Shown here: in pieces, positions 1 to 5,921 of the stretch
Position numbering within the stretch: position 1 is the stretch's first letter
How the letters are laid out: each line of letters begins with the position of its first letter
Assembly: GCA_025964635.1 (NCBI GenBank)
Contig: JAOPYP010000666.1
Location: forward strand, 1 to 8,893
Length of the DNA: 8,893 bases
Reading direction: 5' to 3'
Source of the DNA: Actinomycetes bacterium
GTDB lineage: Bacteria; Actinomycetota; Actinomycetes; Streptosporangiales; Streptosporangiaceae
Notes under the pieces: model-generated
What the model was told of the DNA's origin: nothing
What the model saw: the letters and a program-made list of their open reading frames with translations, nothing else
The model's database searches: none
Position numbers and translations under genes: made by a program

Positions 1-201
1 ACCACTTCGCGGGTCCACAGCCATCCCTTGCTGCGGTTTCTCATGGGCCACCGTCCAGGGCCGGGGAGCGCGCAACCATGACGTCCCCCCGCAACCGCCA
101 CAGCACCGAATGTAGCAACTGACCGCCGCACGGCGCGGTCCAGAGCCGAAGTTCCGCGCCATGTCCGGGGCGGGACGCCGGGCCCGGTGCCGGCGGACGG
201 G
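1..201. other. Left-edge stretch with no assignable gene
   Basis: I find no convincing coding region here. All three plus-strand frames close at stops by about position 122. A minus-strand ATG at 42-44 opens a frame that runs off the left edge after only 14 codons, too few to identify. A short GC-rich inverted repeat (GACCGC/GCGGTC arms, 121-140) and the GC-palindromic run around 178-200 could fold and might end transcription arriving from the right on the minus strand, but neither has a T-tract. Nothing else is recognisable. Confidence 0.4.
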
Positions 202-270
202 CTAGCTAATCGCCGTCCCGGTCGCCGGGTCGAAGAAGTGCACGAGAGCCGCTGGACTCCCAGGGCCGGG
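202..270 (-). pseudogene. C-terminal relic of a UgpC/MsmX-type sugar ABC transporter ATPase
   Basis: The minus-strand frame reads PGSPAALVHFFDPATGTAIS and then a TAG stop at 202-204. The VHFFDPATG.AI pattern is what I recognise as the extreme C-terminus of the shared ATPases (UgpC/MsmK/MsmX group) that power carbohydrate ABC importers. Only about 20 residues are recognisable. Upstream of them, on the same strand, lie a perfect inverted repeat and a tandem array, not the rest of an ATPase, and the frame meets a stop at 322-324. I infer the 3' tail of a gene cut by a rearrangement whose breakpoint lies near 270-274. The match is short and rests on memory of the family, so a chance resemblance remains possible. 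Confidence 0.5.
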
Positions 271-273
271 GCG

Positions 274-329
274 CTTCGTGATCAACCGATTGGTGTCGTC
301 CCGGCGACACCAATCGGTTGATCACGAAG
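274..329. repeat. Perfect 25-bp inverted repeat with 6-nt loop; candidate araBDA terminator
   Basis: The left arm (274-298, beginning CTTCGTGATCAACCG) and right arm (305-329, ending CGGTTGATCACGAAG) are exact reverse complements over all 25 bp, separated by TCCCGG. Pairing stops abruptly at both ends (273 against 330). The arms are about half A+T, much lower in GC than their surroundings. The element lies 139 bp past the araA stop, so a strong bidirectional terminator is the simplest role. There is no T-run on either side, which is common for actinobacterial terminators. Its perfection and odd base composition also fit an insertion scar or a small mobile hairpin. Confidence 0.85.
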
Positions 330-349
330 AGAAAGCTGCGGCGCGCGGC

Positions 350-424
350 GCCCGCCGCTTCCGTGCCCGCCGCTTCCGCTCCCGCCGAGTCAGTGCCCGC
401 CGCTTCCGTGCCCGCCGAGTTAGC
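350..424. repeat. Tandem array of five 15-bp units
   Basis: Five head-to-tail 15-bp units are visible: 350-364 and 395-409 are identical (GCCCGCCGCTTCCGT), 365-379 differs at one base, and 380-394 and 410-424 carry a variant ending in GAGTCAGT or GAGTTAGC. The order is A, A', B, A, B', which suggests a 30-bp A+B block was duplicated. The array lies between the araA stop and the 25-bp inverted repeat. The period is a multiple of three, and the minus strand reads an Ala/Gly/Glu-rich pattern, but no gene uses that frame. Function unknown; it may vary in copy number by replication slippage. Confidence 0.85.
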
Positions 425-428
425 GCAC

Positions 429-466
429 GGCTCCGGCCGCGCCGCTACCCGGCTCCGGCCGCGCCG
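429..466. repeat. 16-bp direct repeat, two copies with 22-bp period
   Basis: GGCTCCGGCCGCGCCG occurs at 429-444 and again at 451-466, separated by CTACCC. The right copy ends 1 bp short of the araA stop codon. Both copies are exact. It adjoins the 15-bp array, so the whole 350-466 stretch is repetitive. It would lie in the 3' untranslated region of the araBDA transcript. Function unknown. Confidence 0.8.
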
Positions 467-467
467 G

Positions 468-1865
468 TCAGACCTGGACGAACTCGATGCCGGCCAGCTG
501 GCAGAACACCTTCCAGTCCACCGCGTGGTGGCCCAGGTTCATCACCTCGTGGTGCGGGCCGCCCGCGGCCAGCCAGCCGTTCAGGCAGGCCCGGACGCCT
601 GACGCGGGCCGGAACTGGCCGTAGGGCATCTCCAGCGCGGGGAGTTCCTGGCTGTCCAGGTTCTCGCCCTCGGCGCACACCAGCCGGAACCGCGTCCCCT
701 CCAGCGACACCAGGGCGGCCAGGGTGGCCGGGCCCGGCTGGTACTGGAACAGGAACGTGGGCGGGTCCGCCAGCCGGCCGATACCGAGCGGCCGCTTGAT
801 CAGCTTCACCGGCCGGTCCGGGCGGGCGATCTTCCAGTTGCCCTCGCCCATGTGGCTCTGCAGGATCGAGTCGGACGGGAAGTCCATTGCGTACATCTCG
901 GTGAAGTGCGCGTCGCCGATCAGCTCATGGCCGGCCGAGACCAGGCAGGCGGTGAGGACGTCCCCCTCGGCCGCGTACCCGTAGCCCTTGGCCATCAGCG
1001 ACGAGGCGGCGGCCAGCGGGAGCCGGCTGAACCGGCCGTCGTCGCCGATCGCGTCGAAGTGCGCGGTGTACGCGCCGAAGCCGCGGTCGATGAGGATCTG
1101 CTCGATGGCCACCTGCATCCGAGCGTGGTCGGCCCGTTCCTCGGCGGACAGCCGCGGGTCGATCTCGAAGTTCTCGTCCTCGAACGCGATGACCTCGTTC
1201 GCCTGGGCGTCCGTGACCTCCAGCATGCCGCGGTACATGTCCCCCGGCGCGACCGCGAGGATCTCCGGCCCGAGCGACCTGACCAGCGCGGACTCGTCCA
1301 CCCGGATGTCGCCCATGTCGTTCATGGCGTAGCCGAAGATCGCCGTCTTCAGCGACTTCCACCGGGTCACCGCGGCCGCCGCGCGGGCCCACCGGGCCAC
1401 GTCCTGGCGGAACGAGTCGCTCTTCCAGTCGTCGGTGAGCACGGCGAACCGCTTGCCCCCGCGGACCATCGCGTTCGCGGTGTCCTGGGCGCCGTGCACG
1501 CCCTGGTTGTAGGTCATGTCCGCCATGTCCCAGGCCGGGGTGACGTTCGGCTCGGGCTGGATGTTGGCCAGCAGCACCGGCAGCCGGGACTCCGACAGCA
1601 GCCGGGCCACGCGCATCGCGGGCCCGTAGGTCAGCATCACGACCATGATCCCGTCGAGGTCGGAGCCCTCGAACTCGCGCATGGCGCGCTCCGCGTCCTC
1701 CCGGTACTTGATCGCCTTGCTCGGGATGAACTCACCCACGCCGGCGAGGCGGGCCGCGAGTTCGGCGGCGTACCCCTCCTGGCGCTGGGCGATGCCCGGG
1801 ATCATGTCGTCATAGAGATCCTGCATGATCCCCAGGATCCCGATGCGCGGCTTGCGTTGGCTCAT
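468..1865 (-). CDS. araA: L-arabinose isomerase (short, divergent AraA-family)
   Basis: This 465-residue cytoplasmic enzyme should interconvert L-arabinose and L-ribulose, the first step of arabinose catabolism. The ATG at 1865 is preferred over an upstream in-frame start because it overlaps the araD stop by 1 nt (TGATG) and follows a GGAAGGAAAG ribosome-binding site. Candidate metal ligands are E300 (AAEGD), E323 (FTEMY), H338 (SHMGE) and H446 or H447 (LGHH). These correspond by motif to E306, E333, H350 and H450 of E. coli AraA. The N-terminus (KPRIGILGIMQDLYDD) differs from the classical AraA opening, and the protein is about 35 residues shorter than the usual 500. It belongs to a divergent AraA/fucose-isomerase-like branch, so the substrate is supported mainly by its place behind araB and araD. 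D-galactose is a plausible side substrate. Confidence 0.88.
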   Translation of the reverse strand: MSQRKPRIGILGIMQDLYDDMIPGIAQRQEGYAAELAARLAGVGEFIPSKAIKYREDAERAMREFEGSDLDGIMVVMLTYGPAMRVARLLSESRLPVLLANIQPEPNVTPAWDMADMTYNQGVHGAQDTANAMVRGGKRFAVLTDDWKSDSFRQDVARWARAAAAVTRWKSLKTAIFGYAMNDMGDIRVDESALVRSLGPEILAVAPGDMYRGMLEVTDAQANEVIAFEDENFEIDPRLSAEERADHARMQVAIEQILIDRGFGAYTAHFDAIGDDGRFSRLPLAAASSLMAKGYGYAAEGDVLTACLVSAGHELIGDAHFTEMYAMDFPSDSILQSHMGEGNWKIARPDRPVKLIKRPLGIGRLADPPTFLFQYQPGPATLAALVSLEGTRFRLVCAEGENLDSQELPALEMPYGQFRPASGVRACLNGWLAAGGPHHEVMNLGHHAVDWKVFCQLAGIEFVQV

Positions 1866-2569
1866 CACTTTCCTTCCGGCCGCTGGCCATATTCCTGCGT
1901 GTACCGCCGGTGCAGCGCGTCCACCTGATCCTGGGCCAGCGGCGTGAGCTCGCCGTAGGCCTGGGCCAGGTGCACGGTGCGGGCAGCGTCCTCGCACATC
2001 ACCGCGGCCTTGACCGCGTCACGCGCGGTAGGACCGATGGTGAACACCCCGTGGCTGCGCATGAGCACGGCGGGGGAGCGGTGACCGGTGAGGGTGCTCA
2101 CGATGCCGCGGCCGATCTCGTCGCTGCCGATCAGCGCGAACGGCCCGAGCGGGATCTCCCCGCCGAACTCGTCGGCCATCGCCGTGATCACGCACGGCAC
2201 CGCCTCGCCCCGGGCGGCCCACGCCGTGGCGTAGGTGGAGTGGGTGTGCACCACCCCGCCCACCTCGGGCATGTGCCGGTAGACGTAGGCGTGCGTCGCG
2301 GTGTCGCTGGACGGGCTGAGCGCGTCGTCCACAGCGTTGCCGTCCAGGTCGCACAGGACCATCGACTCCGGGGTCAGGTCGGGGTACGCGACGCCGCTCG
2401 GCTTGATCACCATCAGGTCGGCGCCGCCGGGGCCCGCGCCGGGCACCCGGGCGGAGATGTTGCCGGAGGTCCAGGCGACCAGGCCGTTGTCCACGAGCGC
2501 GGCGTGCAGGGCGCAGACCCCTTCGCGGGCACGGGTGATCGCCGTGTAGGTCGCGTGGTCGGTGGTCAT
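1865..2569 (-). CDS. araD: L-ribulose-5-phosphate 4-epimerase
   Basis: The product (234 aa) is a class II aldolase/epimerase-fold enzyme that converts L-ribulose-5-phosphate to D-xylulose-5-phosphate, linking arabinose to the pentose phosphate pathway. Visible motifs in order are WTSGNIS (33-39), IKPSGV (55-60), the phosphate-binding PSSDTATH (86-93), HTH (108-110) and RSHGVF (171-176). D89, H108, H110 and H173 match the zinc ligands of the family. Y227 in the C-terminal EYGQ matches the catalytic tyrosine (Y229 in E. coli). Length is normal (E. coli 231 aa). The ATG overlaps the araB stop as ATGA, with GGAAGG nine nt upstream, and the stop overlaps the araA start, so the three genes are probably translationally coupled. 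The order B-D-A differs from the E. coli order B-A-D and is the order I recall for corynebacteria. Confidence 0.95.
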   Translation of the reverse strand: MTTDHATYTAITRAREGVCALHAALVDNGLVAWTSGNISARVPGAGPGGADLMVIKPSGVAYPDLTPESMVLCDLDGNAVDDALSPSSDTATHAYVYRHMPEVGGVVHTHSTYATAWAARGEAVPCVITAMADEFGGEIPLGPFALIGSDEIGRGIVSTLTGHRSPAVLMRSHGVFTIGPTARDAVKAAVMCEDAARTVHLAQAYGELTPLAQDQVDALHRRYTQEYGQRPEGK

Positions 2570-4389
2570 CGCTGGCTGCCTTCCGGGGTCGGGGTCTCCT
2601 GCTGGCCGGGGCCCGCCGTGCTGGGCGGCCCGGTCCCGGGCTCGGCGGCTCCGGATCCCGCCGGTTGGGCGGCGCCCGGTTCGGCGGCGAGGACGCGGTC
2701 GCGCAGCGCCCGCAGCCGGTGCATGACCTCGTTGGGGCCCCGGCCGAAGTAGTCGTGTAGCCGCACGTACTCGGCGTACAGGTCGTCGTAGACGTCGGCG
2801 CTCGCCGGGTCGGGCGCGTACACCGCGTCCCGCTTGCTGCCCATGGCCGCGGCGGCGGCCGGCACGTCAGGGTAGGCCCCGGCGGCGACCGCGGCGTGGA
2901 TTCCCGAGCCGAGTGCGGGGCCCTGGCCGGAGGAGATGACGCTGAGCGGCCGCCGGAGCACGTCCGCGTAGACCTGCATCACGAACGAGTCCCTGAGCAG
3001 TCCGCCGGCCACCACGAACTCGGTGACCTCGACGCCCGACGCCGAGAACGCGTCGATGATGACCCGGGTGCCGAACGCGGTCGATTCCACCAGGGCGCGG
3101 TAGATGTCCGGCGGCCGGGTGGCCAGGGTCAGGCCCACGATTGCACCGGACAGCTGGACGTCGACCAGCACCGATCGGTTGCCGTTCAGCCAGTCCAGGG
3201 CGATCAGCCCGTGCGCGCCGGCCGGCTGGCTGGCGGCCTCCGCCGACAGCAGCTCGAACAGGGACACGCCGCGCCGCTCGGCCTCGTCCCGGTAGTCGGC
3301 CGGGACGGCGTGATCGAGGAACCAGGCAAAGATGTCGCCCACCCCGCTCTGCCCGGCCTCGTAACCGAACTTTCCCGCGACGATGCCGCCGTCCACCACC
3401 CCGCACATGCCGGGCACCTCGGCGAGCGTCGCGGAGTTCATCACGTGGCAGGTGGAGGTGCCCATGATCGCCACCATCTGGCCGGGCGCGATGGCGTTGG
3501 CGGCGGGCGGGGTGACGTGCGCGTCCACGTTGCCCACGGCCACGGCGATGCCCTCGGGCAGCCCGGTCCACCCGGCCGCCTCGGCGGTCAGCCCGCCCGC
3601 GCGGGCGCCGAGCGGCAAGACCGGGTGGGCCAGCTTGTCCTCGGCGAAGCTGGCGAAGCCGGGGTTGAGCGCGCCCAGGAAGTCCGCCGAGGGGTAGTGG
3701 CCGTCCTGGAAGATGCCCTTGTAGCCGGCGGTGCAGGTGTTGCGGGTCTCGGTGCCGCACAGCTGCCAGATGATCCAGTCGGCCGCCTCGATCCAGCGGT
3801 CCGCCTGCCGGTAGGTGTCCGGGTCCTCCTCCAGCAACTGGAGGCCCTTGGCGAACTGCCACTCCGACGAGATCTTGCCGCCGTACCGGCCGATCCACGG
3901 CTCGCCGCGCTCGTGGGCCAGCGCGTTGATCCGGTCCGCCTGGGACTGGGCCGCGTGGTGCTTCCACAGCTTCGGGTAGGCGTGCGGGCGGCCCTCCAGC
4001 CCCGGCACCTGGCACAGCGGGGTGCCGTCGCGGCGGGCCGGCAGCACGGTGCAGGCGGTGAAGTCGGTGCCGACGCCGATCACCTGCGCCGGGTCGATGC
4101 CGGCCGCCCGGACCGCCGCCGGGACCGCCTCGCGCAGCACGTCCCGGTAATCCTCCGGGTCCTGCAGGGCCCAGTCCGGCGGCAGCGGCTCGCCGGTCGC
4201 GGCCAGCTTGGCGTCCATGACCGCGTGCCGGTAGGCGCAGACCGCGGTGCCGACTTCGGCGCCGTCGCTGACCCGGACCACCACCGCGCGGCCGGACAGC
4301 GTGCCGAAGTCCACTCCGACGACGTAGCCGTCTTGGGAGGCACCGGTGGCGCCCGGGCCGTCGTCGCTGTCGTGAGCGCTAACAGTCAT
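2566..4389 (-). CDS. araB: L-ribulokinase (FGGY kinase)
   Basis: AraB phosphorylates L-ribulose to L-ribulose-5-phosphate with ATP. From the ATG at 4389 the protein has 607 residues. The ATG follows AGGAC at good spacing. A TTG 24 nt upstream is in frame but has no ribosome-binding site, so it is rejected. The N-terminal FGGY motif is VGVDFGTLSGRA (24-35). TDFTAC (108-113), the ribulokinase-type SEWQFAKGLQ (175-184), GNVDAH (286-291, with D289 as likely catalytic base), MGTSTCHVM (309-317) and the C-terminal AGGLLRDS (461-468) follow. It is longer than the usual 560-566 aa. There are about 20 unstructured N-terminal residues, and about 38 residues rich in Ala, Gly, Pro, Gln and Thr after residue 569. 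The stop overlaps araD by 4 nt. A lac-like operator lies over codons 2-7. It is the first gene of the operon, 149 bp after the upstream regulator. Confidence 0.95.
   Translation of the reverse strand: MTVSAHDSDDGPGATGASQDGYVVGVDFGTLSGRAVVVRVSDGAEVGTAVCAYRHAVMDAKLAATGEPLPPDWALQDPEDYRDVLREAVPAAVRAAGIDPAQVIGVGTDFTACTVLPARRDGTPLCQVPGLEGRPHAYPKLWKHHAAQSQADRINALAHERGEPWIGRYGGKISSEWQFAKGLQLLEEDPDTYRQADRWIEAADWIIWQLCGTETRNTCTAGYKGIFQDGHYPSADFLGALNPGFASFAEDKLAHPVLPLGARAGGLTAEAAGWTGLPEGIAVAVGNVDAHVTPPAANAIAPGQMVAIMGTSTCHVMNSATLAEVPGMCGVVDGGIVAGKFGYEAGQSGVGDIFAWFLDHAVPADYRDEAERRGVSLFELLSAEAASQPAGAHGLIALDWLNGNRSVLVDVQLSGAIVGLTLATRPPDIYRALVESTAFGTRVIIDAFSASGVEVTEFVVAGGLLRDSFVMQVYADVLRRPLSVISSGQGPALGSGIHAAVAAGAYPDVPAAAAAMGSKRDAVYAPDPASADVYDDLYAEYVRLHDYFGRGPNEVMHRLRALRDRVLAAEPGAAQPAGSGAAEPGTGPPSTAGPGQQETPTPEGSQR
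4370..4385. promoter_or_regulatory. Candidate LacI-family operator inside the araB start
   Basis: TCGTGAGCGCTAACAG is an imperfect palindrome centred on GAGC|GCT. It matches the symmetric lac operator core TTGTGAGCGCTCACAA at 13 of 16 positions, and the other half resembles the GCTAACA half-site typical of LacI-family sites. It covers araB codons 2-7, where a bound repressor could block the polymerase. The adjacent LacI-family protein is the likely ligand. No convincing -35/-10 pair was found upstream, so the distance to a promoter is unknown. Confidence 0.5.
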
Positions 4390-4465
4390 CGTCGTCCTGT
4401 TCTGCCTGCTCAATCTGATCTGTGGTGATTGACGTCCCGTCCGAACCTGTACCTTGATCGCCTGC

Positions 4466-4510
4466 CTGTGCCCTGGTTGCCTGTGCCCTGGTTGCCCGTG
4501 CCCTGGTTGC
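4466..4510. repeat. Tandem array of three 15-bp units upstream of araB
   Basis: Three contiguous units lie at 4466-4480 and 4481-4495 (both CTGTGCCCTGGTTGC) and 4496-4510 (one base changed). A degraded fourth copy may start at 4511. The array occupies the 149-bp gap between the stop of the first LacI gene and the araB start. It therefore sits in or just upstream of the araB promoter region. It has the same period as the array at 350-424 but an unrelated sequence. It might phase binding sites, or it may simply be slippage-prone sequence. Confidence 0.85.
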
Positions 4511-4538
4511 TGTGCCTGGGGGCCCGTCCGCAGCCCGG

Positions 4539-5561
4539 TCAGGTCGCGGGGGGTGCGGCGCTGGAGCGGACCACGAACTGCGGGACGACCGGGTCGGCGG
4601 GCGCGGCCGCGTCGCGATCGAAGATCAGCCCGACCAGCGCGTCCAGCGCCCGCCGGCCAAGCTCCCCGAAATCCTGCCGCACCGTGGTCAGCGGGGGAAG
4701 GAAGTAGGCCGCCTCGGGGATGTCGTCGAACCCGACCACGCTGACGTCCTCCGGTACCCGCCGCCCCTGCTCCGACAGCGCGCGGACCAGGCCGAGCGCC
4801 ATGTGATCGTTGGCGCAGAGCACGGCGGTCACGCTGCCGTCCCGGGCGAGCTGCTGCCCCATTTCGTACCCGGACGCCGCGGACCAGTCGCCGGAGACCA
4901 GGTCCGGCTCGGCGGCCCCGGCCCCGCTCAGCGCCTCCCGCCAGCCCTCCACCCGGGCCTCGGCGTCGAGCCAGGAGGGCGGCCCGCTCAGGTGGTGGAC
5001 CGTCCGGTGGCCGAGGCCGAGCAGGTACCGGGTGGCCAGCGCCGCCCCCTCGGCGTTGTCCACCGCGACCGAGTGCACCGGGGGGGTGGCCCGGCAGCCC
5101 ACGGCGACGAGCGGGATGTCGGTCGGGCAGTCGGTCAGCGCGTCCACCGCGGAGACCTGCGCGGTGATGACGATGATGCCCTCGACCCCCTGCCCCGCGA
5201 AGCGCTCCACCGAGTCCAGCACGGAGCGTCGGTCCAGGGTCGGGGTGCTGGCGATGGAGACGAAGTAGGTGTCCTGCGCCGCCCGCTCGATGCCGTAGAG
5301 CATCGAGGCCGGCCCGTACAGGGTGGTGTCGAAGCTGATCACGCCCAGGGTGTGGGTCCGCCGGGTGACCAGGGTCCGGGCCGCGGCGTTCGGCCGGTAG
5401 CCGAGCTCGCTGATCGCGGCCAGGACCAGCTGCCTGGTCTGCGGGCGGACGTTGGGATGGTCGTTGAGGACCCGGGACACGGTCTGATGAGAGACGCCGG
5501 CCAGCTGGGCCACGTCGGTCATGACCGGAGGGCGGCTGCGCCCGCGATCAGTAACTGCCAC
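4539..5561 (-). CDS. LacI-family repressor, likely AraR-type regulator of araBDA
   Basis: This 340-residue repressor has the LacI/GalR architecture. The helix-turn-helix DVAQLAGVSHQTVSRVLN spans residues 16-33, the hinge is near 55-66 (YRPNAAARTL), and a periplasmic-binding-protein-like effector domain runs from about 70 to the end. NDHMALG (251-257) and VGFDDIP (276-282) are family landmarks. The GTG start follows AAGGAGG by 6 nt, an excellent ribosome-binding site. The recognition helix VSHQTVSR differs from E. coli LacI (VSYQTVSR) at one position, and lac-like operators lie at 5837-5852 and 4370-4385. Its place just upstream of araB suggests an arabinose-responsive repressor of araBDA, as in corynebacteria, where AraR is also LacI-type. 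Effector and targets are inferred. It might be cotranscribed with araB. Confidence 0.93.
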   Translation of the reverse strand: MAVTDRGRSRPPVMTDVAQLAGVSHQTVSRVLNDHPNVRPQTRQLVLAAISELGYRPNAAARTLVTRRTHTLGVISFDTTLYGPASMLYGIERAAQDTYFVSIASTPTLDRRSVLDSVERFAGQGVEGIIVITAQVSAVDALTDCPTDIPLVAVGCRATPPVHSVAVDNAEGAALATRYLLGLGHRTVHHLSGPPSWLDAEARVEGWREALSGAGAAEPDLVSGDWSAASGYEMGQQLARDGSVTAVLCANDHMALGLVRALSEQGRRVPEDVSVVGFDDIPEAAYFLPPLTTVRQDFGELGRRALDALVGLIFDRDAAAPADPVVPQFVVRSSAAPPAT

Positions 5562-5735
5562 CTACCGCCTCCTTCCGCCGTCTCGTCCCGCCGCCCGGGG
5601 CTCCGCTGCCTCGACCCGCCCGGATTCCGCCGGCCGTTCTGCGCTGCCGCGTTACAGGGTTCTGCGTGCGTCGTGCCTGGTGGGGCCCGCTGCCCCGTCC
5701 TGCCTGGCGCCTCGCCGAATCTTTGCCGCCGCCTT

Positions 5736-5762
5736 ACCGTATTCACCCATGGCCAGACTCAA
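5736..5762 (-). promoter_or_regulatory. Weak candidate promoter for the first LacI gene
   Basis: On the minus strand, TACGGT (5736-5741) resembles an actinobacterial -10 box. TTGAGT (5757-5762) resembles a -35 box but with only 15 nt between them; CTATTG slightly upstream would give 18 nt. It lies in the most A+T-rich part of the spacer, about 175 nt before the GTG start. This is a guess from consensus only. Confidence 0.25.
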
Positions 5763-5778
5763 TAGCCACAGATAACAC

Positions 5779-5805
5779 CTTGTGTACCCACTTGCTGGAT
5801 ACAAG
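5779..5805. promoter_or_regulatory. Interrupted inverted repeat CTTGTGTACC / GGATACAAG
   Basis: CTTGTGTACCC (5779-5789) and GGATACAAG (5797-5805) form an imperfect inverted repeat with CTTGT/ACAAG outer arms. The second arm also overlaps the short palindrome ATACAAGTAT. It lies upstream of the candidate promoter of the first LacI gene and about 30 bp from the lac-like operator. The TTGTAT/TACACAA half-sites look more like GntR-family sites than LacI sites, so a third regulator could act here. The function is inferred from shape only. Confidence 0.35.
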
Positions 5806-5836
5806 TATGCGGATTCCGTTTCGGTGCCCGGGGGGA

Positions 5837-5852
5837 TTGTGACCGCTCACAA
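5837..5852. promoter_or_regulatory. lac-type operator TTGTGACCGCTCACAA
   Basis: The halves TTGTGA and TCACAA are exact inverted repeats around CCGC. Including the preceding A at 5836, 16 of 17 positions agree with the ideal symmetric E. coli lac operator; only one central base differs. It lies 276 bp upstream of the first LacI gene, whose recognition helix is nearly that of E. coli LacI. The best inference is an autoregulatory or loop-forming operator for that protein, paired with the weaker site at araB. Confidence 0.65.
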
Positions 5853-5882
5853 GATCCTGGGTCAAGCTGGCCCCGGGCCGGG

Positions 5883-5914
5883 GCCTCCGGGCGGCCCCCG
5901 GCCGGGCCGGAGGC
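5883..5914 (-). terminator. GC-rich hairpin after the second LacI gene
   Basis: The outer stem GCCTCCGG (5883-5890) pairs exactly with CCGGAGGC (5907-5914). Inside it, CGGCC (5892-5896) and GGCCG (5900-5904) form a second stem with a 3-nt loop. It begins 7 nt past the stop of the second LacI gene. No T-tract follows, as is frequent in high-GC actinobacteria. A near-perfect GC palindrome at about 5870-5886 adds more structure. Confidence 0.55.
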
Positions 5915-5921
5915 GGGCCGC

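Larger units (their letters stand above)
5562..5921. other. 360-bp intergenic region between the two LacI genes
   Basis: No gene is supported here. The half next to the first LacI gene is pyrimidine-rich on the plus strand and would form its 5' leader, ending in a strong AAGGAGG ribosome-binding site (5567-5573). The segment 5730-5855 is noticeably richer in A+T and holds the candidate promoter, an inverted repeat and a lac-like operator, each listed separately. The segment 5870-5920 is extremely GC-rich and contains the hairpin that probably ends the second LacI gene. Confidence 0.7.

Noticed and set aside
1..44. Minus-strand start MRNRSKGWLWTREV running off the left edge
   Set aside because: Only 14 codons are visible, with a weak ribosome-binding site, so I could neither identify nor support a gene.
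350..424. CRISPR array
   Set aside because: The units are directly contiguous 15-bp repeats without spacers, and no cas genes are near.
278..799. Plus-strand Arg/Pro-rich open frame starting inside the inverted repeat
   Set aside because: It reads through the hairpin, the tandem array and the antisense of araA. Its Arg/Pro/Ala repeats come from the DNA repeats, and there is no start context.
852..1928. Long plus-strand open frame opposite araA
   Set aside because: It is the antisense shadow of araA in GC-rich DNA: Arg/Gly/Val/His-rich, no recognisable motifs, no ribosome-binding site, and fully covered by a gene with clear catalytic residues.
1865..1997. N-terminal extension of araA to an upstream in-frame start
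   Set aside because: The extra 44 residues overlap araD, are Arg/Ala/Gly-rich without motifs, and the ATG at 1865 has an ideal ribosome-binding site and stop-start overlap.
2896..4428. 510-codon plus-strand open frame opposite araB
   Set aside because: Antisense shadow of araB. Its composition (Arg, Gly, Val, His, Gln) is typical of such shadows, and araB has full family motifs along its length.
4410..4432. TCAATC / GATTGA inverted repeat in the araB leader as a second operator
   Set aside because: Arms are only 6 bp with an 11-bp gap and no resemblance to the other sites; likely chance.
4512..5765. 417-codon plus-strand open frame opposite the first LacI gene
   Set aside because: Antisense shadow with no domain features. 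The minus-strand gene has a strong ribosome-binding site and the complete LacI architecture.
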